The position numbers and the translations under genes are program-made. Shown here piece by piece: positions 27,782-36,516 of a DNA stretch of 64,000 bases. The notes below the pieces were generated by a model that searched no databases, had not been told where the DNA came from, and worked only from the letters and a program-made list of their open reading frames with translations. The stretch comes from Thiomonas bhubaneswarensis. Its GTDB lineage: Bacteria; Pseudomonadota; Gammaproteobacteria; Burkholderiales; Burkholderiaceae_C. Where the stretch lies: the NCBI RefSeq assembly GCF_001418255.1, contig NZ_LIPV01000002.1:62001-126000 (forward strand), written 5' to 3'. Positions within the stretch are counted from its first letter, which is position 1; each line of letters opens with the position of its first letter.

Positions 27782-29899
27782 ATGAGCGCCGCGCGCAAGC
27801 CTTCCTCGCAGTCGTCCCCAGGTGGCAGCGGCAAGAGCTCGCCCTTGCACCGGCTCGGCCTGCGCAGCGATTGGGACATCGCACTGCATCTGCCGCTGCG
27901 GTATGAGGACGAAACCCGGCTCACACCGTTGCACGCACTGCGCGACGGCGCGGACGTCACGGTCGATGCTGTCGTGACCGAGGCGCAGGTGCAGGGGCGC
28001 TCGCCCCGTCGTCAGCTCCTGGTGCGCCTGCGCGACGCCGACTCGCCGCAGCAAACCCTGACCCTGCGGCTGTTTCACTTCTACCCCAATCAGATCAAGA
28101 GTCTGCAGCCGGGCGTTCGGCTGCGGGTTCATGGTCAGGTCAGACAGGGCCTGTTCGGCTGGGAGATGGTGCATCCGAGCTGGAAGACGGTGGATGCGCA
28201 CGATCCTCTGCCGACCACGCTCACGCCGGTCTATCCCACCACCGCAGGCTTGCCGCAGAGCTATTTGCGCAAGGCGGTGACAGGGGCGCTCGCGCGTCTG
28301 GATGCGCGCGACAACGTGCCCCAGGAGGAGCGTGCGCGCCACCATCTGCCCGATCTGGTGGCAAGCCTGCGGACGCTGCACGCGCCGCCGCCGTCCGCAT
28401 GGGCGAGCCTGGAGGCCGGGGAACATCCGGCGCAGCGTCGGCTCAAGTTCGACGAGCTTCTGGCGCAGCAGCTCGCGCAGCAGCAGGCCCGGGTGCAGCG
28501 GCTGCGCTGGAAGGCGCCCGCGTTGTCAGGGTCTGGTGGCGATGAAGCGCTGCCGCAGCGTCTTCGTGCCGCGCTGCCGTTCGTCCTCACGCCGGCGCAG
28601 GAGCGCTGCGTGGCCGAGATTGCCGCCGACCTGACGCAGACGGCACCGATGCACCGGCTGTTGCAGGGCGATGTGGGCAGCGGCAAGACGGTGGTGGCGG
28701 CGCTTGCCGCTGCGCAGGCCATCGCGGCGGGCTGGCAGTGCGCGATCATGGCGCCCACGGAAATTCTCGCTGCGCAGCACGCGCGCAAGCTGGCCGACTG
28801 GCTGGAGCCGCTGGGCGTGGGCGTGGCCTGGCTGTCGGGCAGCCAGAGCAAAAAGGAGCGCGAGGCGGCGTTGCAGCGGGTGGCCAGCGGACAGGCGCAG
28901 CTCGTGCTCGGCACTCATGCCGTCATTCAGGCGCAGGTGCGCTTTGCGCGGCTCGGCCTGGCCATCGTCGACGAACAGCATCGCTTCGGCGTGGCGCAGC
29001 GTCTGGCCCTGCGCGACAGTCTGCGCGCCGGCACGCAGGACACCGGGCTGCAGCCGCATCTGCTGATGATGAGCGCCACGCCCATTCCGCGCACCCTGGC
29101 GATGGCGCTGTTCGGCGATCTGGACGTGTCCACCATTGACACCCTGCCGCCCGGTCGCACGCCGGTGCGCACCACCGTGCTCAGCGCCGAGCGGCGCGAC
29201 GACCTCATCGCTCGCATCGGCGCGCTGATCGCGCAGGGGCGGCAGGCCTATTGGGTGTGTCCGTTGGTGGAAGAGAGCGAAACCCTCGATCTGCAAAACG
29301 CGGTGGCCACGCATGCCGAACTCAGCGCCGCGCTGGCCGCCTTGCCGCGTGCGGCGCAACAACCGCCCTTGCGCGTCGGTCTGCTGCATGGCCGCATGAA
29401 GGCCGCCGAGAAGCGCGCCGCCATGCAGGCGTTCAGCGCCGGAGACATCGGCCTGCTGGTGGCCACCACGGTGATCGAAGTCGGGGTGGACGTGCCCAAT
29501 GCCAGCCTCATGGTGATCGAGCATGCCGAGCGCTTCGGCCTGTCGCAACTGCATCAGCTGCGCGGGCGGGTGGGGCGAGGGGCGGCGCAGTCCGATTGCG
29601 TGCTGCTGTTCACGCCGCCGCTGTCGCCCACGGCGCGCGAGCGGCTGGCGGCGATGCGCGAACTGAGTGATGGCTTCGCTCTGGCGCAGAAGGACCTGGA
29701 GCTGCGCGGGCCGGGCGAGCTGCTGGGTCTGCGGCAGTCGGGCGTGCCGGGGCTGCGCTACGCCGATCTGGCGCAAGACGCCGACCTGCTCGAAGCCGCC
29801 CGAGACACCGCGCAGCGCCTGCTGCAGAACGCGCCCGATGCCGCCCGACAGCATGTGGCGCTCTGGCTCGGCGAGGGTTTCGACTGGTTGAGTGCTTGA
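27782..29899 (+). CDS. recG: ATP-dependent DNA helicase RecG
   Basis: A 705-aa monomeric branched-DNA helicase that remodels stalled forks and Holliday junctions. An N-terminal wedge/OB domain (residues about 60-180) precedes the SF2 core. Motif I GDVGSGKT begins near residue 296, motif II DEQH near 396, motif III ATPIPRTLAMALFGDLD follows, then TTVIEVGVDVPNASLMVIE and the QLHQLRGRVGRG motif VI. It starts with ATG 27782 and is divergent from the efflux operon across a 149-bp gap. Confidence 0.96.
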   Translation: MSAARKPSSQSSPGGSGKSSPLHRLGLRSDWDIALHLPLRYEDETRLTPLHALRDGADVTVDAVVTEAQVQGRSPRRQLLVRLRDADSPQQTLTLRLFHFYPNQIKSLQPGVRLRVHGQVRQGLFGWEMVHPSWKTVDAHDPLPTTLTPVYPTTAGLPQSYLRKAVTGALARLDARDNVPQEERARHHLPDLVASLRTLHAPPPSAWASLEAGEHPAQRRLKFDELLAQQLAQQQARVQRLRWKAPALSGSGGDEALPQRLRAALPFVLTPAQERCVAEIAADLTQTAPMHRLLQGDVGSGKTVVAALAAAQAIAAGWQCAIMAPTEILAAQHARKLADWLEPLGVGVAWLSGSQSKKEREAALQRVASGQAQLVLGTHAVIQAQVRFARLGLAIVDEQHRFGVAQRLALRDSLRAGTQDTGLQPHLLMMSATPIPRTLAMALFGDLDVSTIDTLPPGRTPVRTTVLSAERRDDLIARIGALIAQGRQAYWVCPLVEESETLDLQNAVATHAELSAALAALPRAAQQPPLRVGLLHGRMKAAEKRAAMQAFSAGDIGLLVATTVIEVGVDVPNASLMVIEHAERFGLSQLHQLRGRVGRGAAQSDCVLLFTPPLSPTARERLAAMRELSDGFALAQKDLELRGPGELLGLRQSGVPGLRYADLAQDADLLEAARDTAQRLLQNAPDAARQHVALWLGEGFDWLSA

Positions 29900-29930
29900 C
29901 CGAGACGCCCAGCAGCCACAGTCTGGATGC

Positions 29931-29945
29931 ATTGATTAACACAAT
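29931..29945 (+). promoter_or_regulatory. Candidate LysR-type operator (T-N11-A) upstream of oxyR
   Basis: ATTG-N7-CAAT at 29931-29945 is a perfect inverted repeat with the T-N11-A spacing used by LysR-family regulators. It lies 30 bp before the oxyR start in an AT-rich stretch, where LysR proteins usually autoregulate. Confidence 0.5.
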
Positions 29946-29974
29946 CTGTCGGCGTTTCTGTTTTAATTCTTTCT

Positions 29975-30922
29975 ATGACTCTGACAGAATTACGCTATAT
30001 CGTCGCCGTCGCCCGCGAGCGACATTTCGGCCGGGCCGCCGAGGCCTGCTTCGTCAGCCAGCCCACCTTGTCGGTAGCCATCAAGAAGCTCGAAGACGAA
30101 CTGGACGTGCGCCTGTTCGAGCGCGGCGGCAACGAGGTCAGCGTCACCCCCATCGGTGAAGCCATCATCGAGCAGGCGCAGCGCGTCATCGAACAGGCTG
30201 CCGCGATCAAGGAAATCGCCAAACGCGGCAAGGACCCGCTGGCCGGGCCGCTGCGGCTCGGCGTGATCTACACGGTGGCGCCTTACCTGCTGCCCGAACT
30301 GGTGCGCAACGTCATCGAGCGCACGCCGCAGATGCCGCTGCTGCTGCAGGAGAACTTCACCACCCGGCTGCTCGAAATGCTGCGCACCGGCGAGCTCGAC
30401 GCGGCGATTCTGGCCGAGCCCTTTCCCGATCAGGGGCTGGCGGTGTCGCCGCTCTACGACGAGCCCTTCGTCGTGGCGGTGCCGCGCGAGCACGCCATGG
30501 CCCGTTGCAGCGAACTCAGCGCCGAGGAGATCAAGGACGAGACCATGCTGCTGCTCGGCACGGGCCACTGCTTTCGCGACCATGTGCTCGAAGTCTGTCC
30601 CGAGTTCGCCCGCTTCTCGCCCAGTTCGGAAGGCATACGCAAGAGCTTCGAGGGTTCGTCGCTGGAGACCATCAAGCAGATGGTGGCCTCGGGCATGGGC
30701 ATCACGGTGGTGCCCAAGCTGTCGGTGCCGCGACAGGACGTGCCGCATGCCGCCGACCCCAGCCTTGATCACGTCTGCTACGTGCCGTTCGCCGACCCAC
30801 CGCCCACGCGCCGCGTGGTGCTGGTGTGGCGCAAGAGCTTCACCCGGCACGAGGCCATCGCCGCGCTGCGTCAGGCCGTCATGGCCTGCGATCTGCGCGG
30901 TGTGACCATGGTCACACCCTGA
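29975..30922 (+). CDS. oxyR: Hydrogen peroxide-sensing LysR-type regulator OxyR
   Basis: 315 aa with an N-terminal winged helix-turn-helix (FGRAAEACFVSQPTLSVAIK) and a LysR effector domain. Two cysteines in GHCFRDHVLEVC fall at residues 199 and 208, the same numbers as the redox cysteine pair of E. coli OxyR, so the peroxide-sensing chemistry is intact. This separates it from other LysR proteins. It probably activates catalase or peroxiredoxin genes elsewhere. recG-oxyR adjacency is common in betaproteobacteria. Its last codons contain a perfect 20-bp palindrome. Confidence 0.95.
   Translation: MTLTELRYIVAVARERHFGRAAEACFVSQPTLSVAIKKLEDELDVRLFERGGNEVSVTPIGEAIIEQAQRVIEQAAAIKEIAKRGKDPLAGPLRLGVIYTVAPYLLPELVRNVIERTPQMPLLLQENFTTRLLEMLRTGELDAAILAEPFPDQGLAVSPLYDEPFVVAVPREHAMARCSELSAEEIKDETMLLLGTGHCFRDHVLEVCPEFARFSPSSEGIRKSFEGSSLETIKQMVASGMGITVVPKLSVPRQDVPHAADPSLDHVCYVPFADPPPTRRVVLVWRKSFTRHEAIAALRQAVMACDLRGVTMVTP
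30899..30918. repeat. Perfect 20-bp palindrome over the oxyR C-terminal codons
   Basis: GGTGTGACCATGGTCACACC is fully self-complementary and spans the codons for GVTMVTP at the end of oxyR. It stands 4 bp before a separate hairpin (30923-30952). It could be a protein-binding site or part of a termination structure. Confidence 0.7.
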
Positions 30923-30952
30923 GCGCCGACGGTCTGCGAAAACCGTCGGCGC
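30923..30952. terminator. Hairpin between convergent oxyR and the patatin gene
   Basis: GCGCCGACGGT and its exact complement ACCGTCGGCGC flank an 8-nt loop (11-bp perfect stem). No U-run follows on either strand, so it is either a Rho-assisted bidirectional terminator or an mRNA 3'-end stabiliser. It sits 21 bp before the patatin stop codon. Confidence 0.6.
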
Positions 30953-30973
30953 GGTTCTACCCCGACTGCGGTT

Positions 30974-32182
30974 TCACGCCTGCGTATGCACGTCGTGGGT
31001 GATGAAGCCCTCCTTGGCGCTGGGCAGGGCGAACCAGTCCGGGTGGTCGAGGGTGCGGTGCATGTCGTCCAGACCGCTTTGCCAGTGGGCGCGCATTTCG
31101 GCGCGGCCAAAGTCGTAGTCCTTGCCCTGACCGTCGAAGGGTTTGTCGCGGTAGATAAGGTGGATGACGTTGTAGCGCTTGTCCTGCGCCATCTTCTCGA
31201 CTTGCTGGCACAGCGCGTCGGTCTGGCGCACCTTGGCTGGAATTCGCGCCAGCAAGTCGCGCAGGACATGGCGCTGCTGTTGCGCGCGCTGCAGCGTGGT
31301 GGTGATGGTGCGGGTTCGGCTGGAGTATTGAATGTCTTTTTGCCGCTCCGAGACGTCGAGCAAGGTTCTGGGCAGTTCTCCCGAAGCGCTCCAGAGATCG
31401 ACCTGGAACACCAGGGTGTGATGGCTGGGGTGACCGCCGAGCACTTGCGACAACGGGGTGTTCGACACCAGACCGCCATCCCAGTAGAACTCGCCGTCGA
31501 TCTCCACCGCCGGAAAGCCCGGGGGCAGCGCGCCCGAGGCCATGATGTGCTCGGGGCCCAGGCGCATGTCGGCACTGTCGAACACGACCTGATTGCCCGT
31601 GCGCACGTTCACCGCGCCGACGCTGATGCGGGTTTCGCCGCTGTTGAGGCGGTCGAAATCGACCAGCCGCTTGAGGGTTTCGCGCAGTGGGGCAGTGTCG
31701 TAATAGCTGGGCTGGCCCCCAGTTCCAGGCCAGCGAGGCAGAAAGAAGCCGCGCTGGCCTTCGAACATGGCGCGCAGGCCCTGGATCGCCGCAATCTGGG
31801 GTTGCAGCGGTTCGGGAATCCAGCCCAGCATGGCGACATGATCCCAGGGCAGGGCGGGCAGCAGCGGCTGCTGCGTCACGGTCTCCCAGAAGGTTCGCAG
31901 CGCTGCGGTGCGCTCGCCCGGAGCATTGCCCGCGATCAGCGCCGCGTTGATGGAGCCGATGGAAATGCCGGCCACCCAGTGCGGATGCACGCCGCAGTCT
32001 TCCAGCGCCTGCACCACGCCGCATTGATAGGCACCGAGCGCGCCGCCGCCCTGCAGCACCAGGGCGATTCGGTCGTACTGCCGTACTTGTTCCAGCACCG
32101 CGTCGGATCGGCACGAGGGGACGTTGCCCGCGGGTTTGCGCCCGCGTTGCGCGGGGGCGCTGCGCGCTGCTGCGGTTGCCAT
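30974..32182 (-). CDS. Patatin-like phospholipase/hydrolase with DUF3734 domain
   Basis: A 402-aa serine-Asp dyad hydrolase. The oxyanion loop GGGALGAY starts at residue 45, the nucleophile is Ser74 in GISIG, and the catalytic Asp is in WDGGLVSNTPL at about residue 235. The C-terminal third matches the DUF3734 extension common in proteobacterial patatins. It is 6 bp downstream of 3-hydroxybutyrate dehydrogenase. That pairing is frequent in Burkholderiales, so a role in polyhydroxybutyrate or lipid turnover is plausible but inferred. Confidence 0.88.
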   Translation of the reverse strand: MATAAARSAPAQRGRKPAGNVPSCRSDAVLEQVRQYDRIALVLQGGGALGAYQCGVVQALEDCGVHPHWVAGISIGSINAALIAGNAPGERTAALRTFWETVTQQPLLPALPWDHVAMLGWIPEPLQPQIAAIQGLRAMFEGQRGFFLPRWPGTGGQPSYYDTAPLRETLKRLVDFDRLNSGETRISVGAVNVRTGNQVVFDSADMRLGPEHIMASGALPPGFPAVEIDGEFYWDGGLVSNTPLSQVLGGHPSHHTLVFQVDLWSASGELPRTLLDVSERQKDIQYSSRTRTITTTLQRAQQQRHVLRDLLARIPAKVRQTDALCQQVEKMAQDKRYNVIHLIYRDKPFDGQGKDYDFGRAEMRAHWQSGLDDMHRTLDHPDWFALPSAKEGFITHDVHTQA

Positions 32183-32188
32183 GATCTC

Positions 32189-32980
32189 TCAGTTCATGCA
32201 CCAGCCGTGGCTGGCGATGATGGACTGGCCGGTGAGCGCCGCGGTGGGGAAGGCGGCGAGGAAGAGCGCGAGATTGGCGATGTCGGCCGTGGTGGTGAAC
32301 TCGCCGTCCACGGTGTCCTTCAGCATGACGTTCTTGATCACGTCGTTCTCGGAAATGCCCAGTTCCTTGGCCTGCTCGGGAATCTGCTTTTCCACCAGCG
32401 GGGTGCGCACGAAGCCGGGGCAGATGACGTGCGAGCGCACGCCCTTGGGGCCGCCCTCCTTGGCGAGCACCCGCGCCAGACCGAGCAGGCCATGCTTGGC
32501 GGTGACATAGGCGCTCTTGAGCTTGCTGGCTTCGTGCGAGTGCACCGAGCCCATGTAGATGACCACGCCGCCGTTCTTGGCGTACATGCCGGGCAGCACG
32601 GCCTTGGTGGTGAGAAAGGCGCCGTCGAGATGGATGGCGAGCAGCTTCTTCCAGTCGGCGAAGGCGAAATTCTCGATGGGATTGACGATCTGGATGCCGG
32701 CGTTCGACACCAGGATGTCCACCGGCCCGAAGGCCTTGGCCACGGCCTCGCAGCCAGCGTTCACCTGGGCTTCGTCGGTCACGTTCATGGCCACGCCCAT
32801 GGCCCGTCCACCCGCCTTGTTGATGGCCTCGGCTACCGCGTTGGCGGCGTCGAGGTTCAGGTCGGCGATGGCGACTTTGGCGCCAGCCTTGGCATAGGTC
32901 TCGGCGATTTCCTTGCCGATGCCGCTGGCGGCGCCGGTGACGATGGCGGTCTTGTCCTTGAGGCTGAGTTGCATGGTCAT
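32189..32980 (-). CDS. 3-hydroxybutyrate dehydrogenase
   Basis: A 263-aa short-chain dehydrogenase that interconverts 3-hydroxybutyrate and acetoacetate with NAD. The cofactor motif TGAASGIG is at residues 15-22, then NAG (SNAGIQ), the catalytic Ser in MGSVHSH and the YVTAK tetrad residues. The [16 protein letters not shown] segment is typical of bacterial BDH. AGGAG six bases before the ATG at 32980 sets the start; the longer reading frame to 33076 is unlikely. It heads the unit with the patatin gene. Confidence 0.9.
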   Translation of the reverse strand: MTMQLSLKDKTAIVTGAASGIGKEIAETYAKAGAKVAIADLNLDAANAVAEAINKAGGRAMGVAMNVTDEAQVNAGCEAVAKAFGPVDILVSNAGIQIVNPIENFAFADWKKLLAIHLDGAFLTTKAVLPGMYAKNGGVVIYMGSVHSHEASKLKSAYVTAKHGLLGLARVLAKEGGPKGVRSHVICPGFVRTPLVEKQIPEQAKELGISENDVIKNVMLKDTVDGEFTTTADIANLALFLAAFPTAALTGQSIIASHGWCMN

Positions 32981-33088
32981 ACGAATCTCCTGATTGGGAT
33001 GAGGGAAGCAACCCGATTGAAGCGGAGTTGCTGCACTGCGGCAAGTCGGGCGTGATGCCCTGTTCATAAAGAGCATGGACGCCGGGAC

Positions 33089-34453
33089 TTAACCCGGCCT
33101 GAAGCGGTCTTGCTCGGCTGTGGGAGGAAACACCACCCGTACCTGCAGCCCGCCCAGATCGGCAGTGCCCAGTTCCACGCGCGCGCCGCAGCGGTCGGCC
33201 ACGCTGCGCACGATGGCCAGCCCCAGGCCGCTGCCGCCGGCCGGGCTGCCGTCGCGGCGGTAGAAACGGTCGAACACGCGCTCGCGGTCCTCGGCGGGAA
33301 TGCCCGGGCCGGAGTCGTTCACTTCGAGCACGGCCATGCGATGCGGCGGGCCGCTGCCGTTCCGCTCCGCAGGCTGCATTTCGCAGCGCACTCGCACATC
33401 GACCCGGCCACCGGCAGGGGTGTAGCGCAGGGCGTTGTCCACCAGGTTGCGCACCAGGATGCGCAGGCCGCTGGCCGGGGCCAGCACGGTGCAGTCCTCG
33501 GCGTCTTCCAGCCCGGCGTCGACGCCTCGGGTCTGCGCCAGCTCGGCGGTGTCGGAGAGCGCCACGCGCGCCGTATCGAGCAGACTGACGGGTGCGAGTG
33601 CCTCTTCGGCGCCGGACTCGTTGCGCGCGAGCAGCAGCAATTGCTCGACCAGATGGCTGGCGCGGTCGATGCCGCTTTCCAGCCGCGCCAGCGCCACACC
33701 GCGCTGGGCGTCGTCGTGGGCGCGGCCCAGCATCTGCACCTGCACCTTGAGTGCGGCCAGCGGCGAGCGCAGTTCATGCGCGGCGTCGGCCACGAACATG
33801 CGCTGCGTCTCGAAGGCCTGCCGGGTGCGGGCGAACAGCCCGTTCATCGCCCGCACCACGGGCCGCATCTCGCTGACCACGGGGTGAGGATCGAGCGGGT
33901 CGAAGCTGGTGGCGGCGCGGTTCTCCAGTTCGAGCGACAGGTCGGACAGCGGTTTGAGCGAACGCCGCACCACCCAGGCCACGGCCAGCAGCAGCAGCGG
34001 GGCGATGACCGCCATGGGCCAGATCGAGCGCAGCGCGAAGCCCAGCGCCAGCGCCTGGCGTGTGGCGGTGCTCTGACCGACCTGAATGGTGCGGCCCCCA
34101 GCCTGCATGGAATAGACCCGCCACTGCTCGTTGCCCACCATCACATTCGTGTAGCCGAGCACCGCCTGGCTGGGCAGATCGCTGCGCGGACGCGACACGT
34201 AGATGCGCTTGCCGTCGGGCGCCCAGACCTGCACGACGTAATCGACGTTGTTGCCAGGGCTGACATCGGGGCCGAAGCCGGGCAGGCCCATGTCACCGCT
34301 GGCCAGCGACAGCGCGAGCTGCTGCAGGTGATAGTCGAACACCGCGTCGGCCTCGTTCATGGCGTTGCGGAACACTGCCACCGCCTGCACCAGCGCGGCG
34401 ACCGTGACGGCCACCGACAGCAACAGCAGCAGACGGGCGCGCAGCGATTTCAT
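33089..34453 (-). CDS. Two-component sensor histidine kinase (QseC/PmrB-like)
   Basis: 454 aa: a membrane span near residues 7-27, a periplasmic sensor of about 110 residues, a second span at about 145-162, a HAMP-like linker, and the H-box DAAHELRSPLAALK with phospho-acceptor His226. N box (NLVDNALRYTP), G1 (DSGPGIP) and G2 (GGSGLGLAIV) are intact. The periplasmic sensor belongs to the 2CSK_N type seen in QseC/TctE kinases. The signal is unknown. Its start overlaps the response-regulator stop by 4 bp. Confidence 0.9.
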   Translation of the reverse strand: MKSLRARLLLLLSVAVTVAALVQAVAVFRNAMNEADAVFDYHLQQLALSLASGDMGLPGFGPDVSPGNNVDYVVQVWAPDGKRIYVSRPRSDLPSQAVLGYTNVMVGNEQWRVYSMQAGGRTIQVGQSTATRQALALGFALRSIWPMAVIAPLLLLAVAWVVRRSLKPLSDLSLELENRAATSFDPLDPHPVVSEMRPVVRAMNGLFARTRQAFETQRMFVADAAHELRSPLAALKVQVQMLGRAHDDAQRGVALARLESGIDRASHLVEQLLLLARNESGAEEALAPVSLLDTARVALSDTAELAQTRGVDAGLEDAEDCTVLAPASGLRILVRNLVDNALRYTPAGGRVDVRVRCEMQPAERNGSGPPHRMAVLEVNDSGPGIPAEDRERVFDRFYRRDGSPAGGSGLGLAIVRSVADRCGARVELGTADLGGLQVRVVFPPTAEQDRFRPG

Positions 34454-35172
34454 TCACCGCCTCCGCCGCCATCGCCGCCATCGCCACCGCCATCGTGGCG
34501 CGTTGCGGCGGCAGGCTCTTTGGCGATCATGTAGCCCATGCCGCGAATGTTGCGGATCAGGTCGGGCCCGAGCTTTTTGCGCAGGCTGTGCACATAGACC
34601 TCGACCGCGTTGCTGGAGATTTCGTCCTTCCAGCTGTAGAGCTTCTCCTCGAGCTGGGTGCGCGAGAGAATCATGCCGGGCCGCGCGATCAGCGCTTCGA
34701 GTACGGCCCACTCGCGCTGCGACAGCGCCACCGGCTCGCCGTCGAGCAGGGCTTCGTGCGTGGCCGGGTTCAAGCTGATGCGGCCATAGGCGAACACCGG
34801 CTCGGCGCGGCCCGCAGCGCGCCGCAGCAGGGCGCGGATGCGGGCGGAGAGTTCGTCGAGGTCGTAGGGTTTGAGCACATAGTCATCGGCGCCGGCGTCG
34901 AGCCCGGCGATGCGCGCGGGCACGGCGTCGCGCGCAGTGGCGATGAGCACCGGGGTGGTCTCGCGCCGCGCGCGCAGGGCCTTGAGTACCGCAATGCCGT
35001 CCATCTTCGGCAGCCCGAGGTCGAGCAGCACCAGGTCGTACCGTTCGGTGCGCAGCGCGGTGTCGGCCAGCGCGCCGTCGCGCACCCAGTCCACGGCATA
35101 GCCCTCGCCGCGCAGGGCGTCGAGCACGCTCTCGCCGATCATCATGTCGTCTTCAACCAGGAGCAGGCGCAT
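34450..35172 (-). CDS. OmpR-family response regulator (QseB/PmrA-like)
   Basis: 240 aa: a receiver with acidic pocket EDD (7-9), phospho-acceptor Asp51 and Lys101, and a C-terminal winged helix ending with VEVYVHSLRKKLG. After the usual end of the DNA-binding domain (about residue 222) there is an extra Gly/Asp-rich tail, DGGGDGGDGGGGGE, encoded by a short repetitive GCC/ATC-type tract. It is divergent from the MFS gene, with a PmrA-like box between them. Confidence 0.92.
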   Translation of the reverse strand: MRLLLVEDDMMIGESVLDALRGEGYAVDWVRDGALADTALRTERYDLVLLDLGLPKMDGIAVLKALRARRETTPVLIATARDAVPARIAGLDAGADDYVLKPYDLDELSARIRALLRRAAGRAEPVFAYGRISLNPATHEALLDGEPVALSQREWAVLEALIARPGMILSRTQLEEKLYSWKDEISSNAVEVYVHSLRKKLGPDLIRNIRGMGYMIAKEPAAATRHDGGGDGGDGGGGGE

Positions 35173-35218
35173 GGAAGGCTTACCGCGAATGCAGATGACC
35201 CTAACTTTACCGATCGGC

Positions 35219-35235
35219 GCTTAGACTGCGCTTAA
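35219..35235. promoter_or_regulatory. Candidate QseB/PmrA-type operator
   Basis: GCTTAG-N5-GCTTAA is a direct hexamer repeat with 11-bp periodicity, the layout of PmrA/QseB boxes (YTTAAG-N5-YTTAAG). It lies between the divergent response-regulator gene (start 35172) and the MFS gene (start 35299), so it could control both. Confidence 0.45.
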
Positions 35236-35298
35236 CACCGCGATGGCTCGAACCGCCATCTCGGCACAAAAGCAACTCGGCACACCCCCCACTCAGCG

Positions 35299-36516
35299 AT
35301 GCACAACACCCTCTACCCCGACGCGAATCGTCTGCCCCGTACCGTGTGGATGCTGGGCTTCGTCAGTCTGTTCATGGACATGTCGTCCGAACTCATCCAT
35401 GCCCTGTTGCCGGTCTACATGACCACGGTGCTGGGCCTGAGCGTGCTCAGCGTGGGCATGGTCGAAGGCATCGCCGAGGCCACGGCGTCGATGCTCAAGG
35501 TGGTGTCGGGCGCGTGGTCTGACCGCATCGGTTCGCGCAAGTGGCTGGCCGTGGCCGGTTATGGGCTGTCGGCGCTGACCAAGCCCTTGTTCCCGCTGGC
35601 GTCGGGTGCGGGCGAAGTGATCGCGGCGCGCTTCATCGACCGCATTGGCAAAGGTATTCGAGGCGCCCCACGCGACGCGCTGGTGGCCGATGCCACGCCC
35701 GCTGCGCTGCGCAACGCCGCCTACGGCCTGCGGCAAAGTCTCGATACCGTGGGCGCCGTGCTCGGGCCGCTGGCGGCCATCGGCCTGCTGGCCGTCTATG
35801 CCGACAATCTGCGCCTGGTGCTGTGGTTCGCAGTGATTCCGGCGGTGATCGCCGTGGCGATTCTGGCCTTTGGCGTGCGCGAGCCCCGGCGGGCGAGGGC
35901 AGAGACGGCCTTGGCCCAGGCCGACCGAAAGGCATGGAACTGGCGCGCGGCGCGCGATCTGCCCCCGGCATTCTGGCGGGTCGTCGCCCTGGCGGCGCTG
36001 TTCACCCTGGCGCGGCTGACCGAGGCTTTTCTGGTGCTGCGCGGCGACCAGATCGGCGTCTCGGTGGTGTGGATTGCCCTGGTCACGCTGGTGCTGTCGC
36101 TCACCTATGCGATGTCGGCCTACCCGGTCGGGCTGCTGGCCGCGCGCTGGGGGCGCAAGCGCCTGTTCGCTGCGGGCCTGATCGTGCTGGCGCTTGCCAT
36201 GGTGCTGCTCGGCGGGGTGCTGCCTTGGGGAATGCCCGGGTTCTGGCTGGGGGTTGCGCTGTGGGGGCTGCACATGGGGCTGACGCAGGGACTACTCTCC
36301 GCAGCCGTGGCCGAAACCGCGCCGCCCGCCCTGCGTGGCACGGCGTTCGGCTTCTATCACCTGACCATAGGGCTGATGCAACTGATCGCCGCCATCGGCG
36401 CCGGCTGGCTTTGGCAGACCGTGGGCTCGAGCACGCTGTTCAACCTGGCGGCCTTGCTGGCGCTGTTTTGCCTCGCGGCCCTGTGGCGGGGACTTCCCAT
36501 GAAGGACGAGACATGA
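35299..36516 (+). CDS. Major facilitator superfamily transporter
   Basis: A 405-aa protein with about 12 predicted spans. The MFS loop 2-3 motif is visible as GAWSDRIGSRKWLAVAGYG, and a repeat of it occurs after span 8 (AARWGRKRLFAAG). RIGKGIRGAPRDALVAD between spans 4 and 5 marks a distinct MFS subgroup annotated in many proteobacteria without known substrate. Its ATGA overlaps the quinone oxidoreductase downstream. Control by the divergent two-component system is suggested by the operator between them. Confidence 0.85.
   Translation: MHNTLYPDANRLPRTVWMLGFVSLFMDMSSELIHALLPVYMTTVLGLSVLSVGMVEGIAEATASMLKVVSGAWSDRIGSRKWLAVAGYGLSALTKPLFPLASGAGEVIAARFIDRIGKGIRGAPRDALVADATPAALRNAAYGLRQSLDTVGAVLGPLAAIGLLAVYADNLRLVLWFAVIPAVIAVAILAFGVREPRRARAETALAQADRKAWNWRAARDLPPAFWRVVALAALFTLARLTEAFLVLRGDQIGVSVVWIALVTLVLSLTYAMSAYPVGLLAARWGRKRLFAAGLIVLALAMVLLGGVLPWGMPGFWLGVALWGLHMGLTQGLLSAAVAETAPPALRGTAFGFYHLTIGLMQLIAAIGAGWLWQTVGSSTLFNLAALLALFCLAALWRGLPMKDET

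Noticed and set aside
30957-33044. 695-aa minus-strand frame across the patatin and hydroxybutyrate dehydrogenase genes
   Set aside because: It spans two real genes in another frame, including their junction, and reads as low-complexity Arg/Pro sequence.
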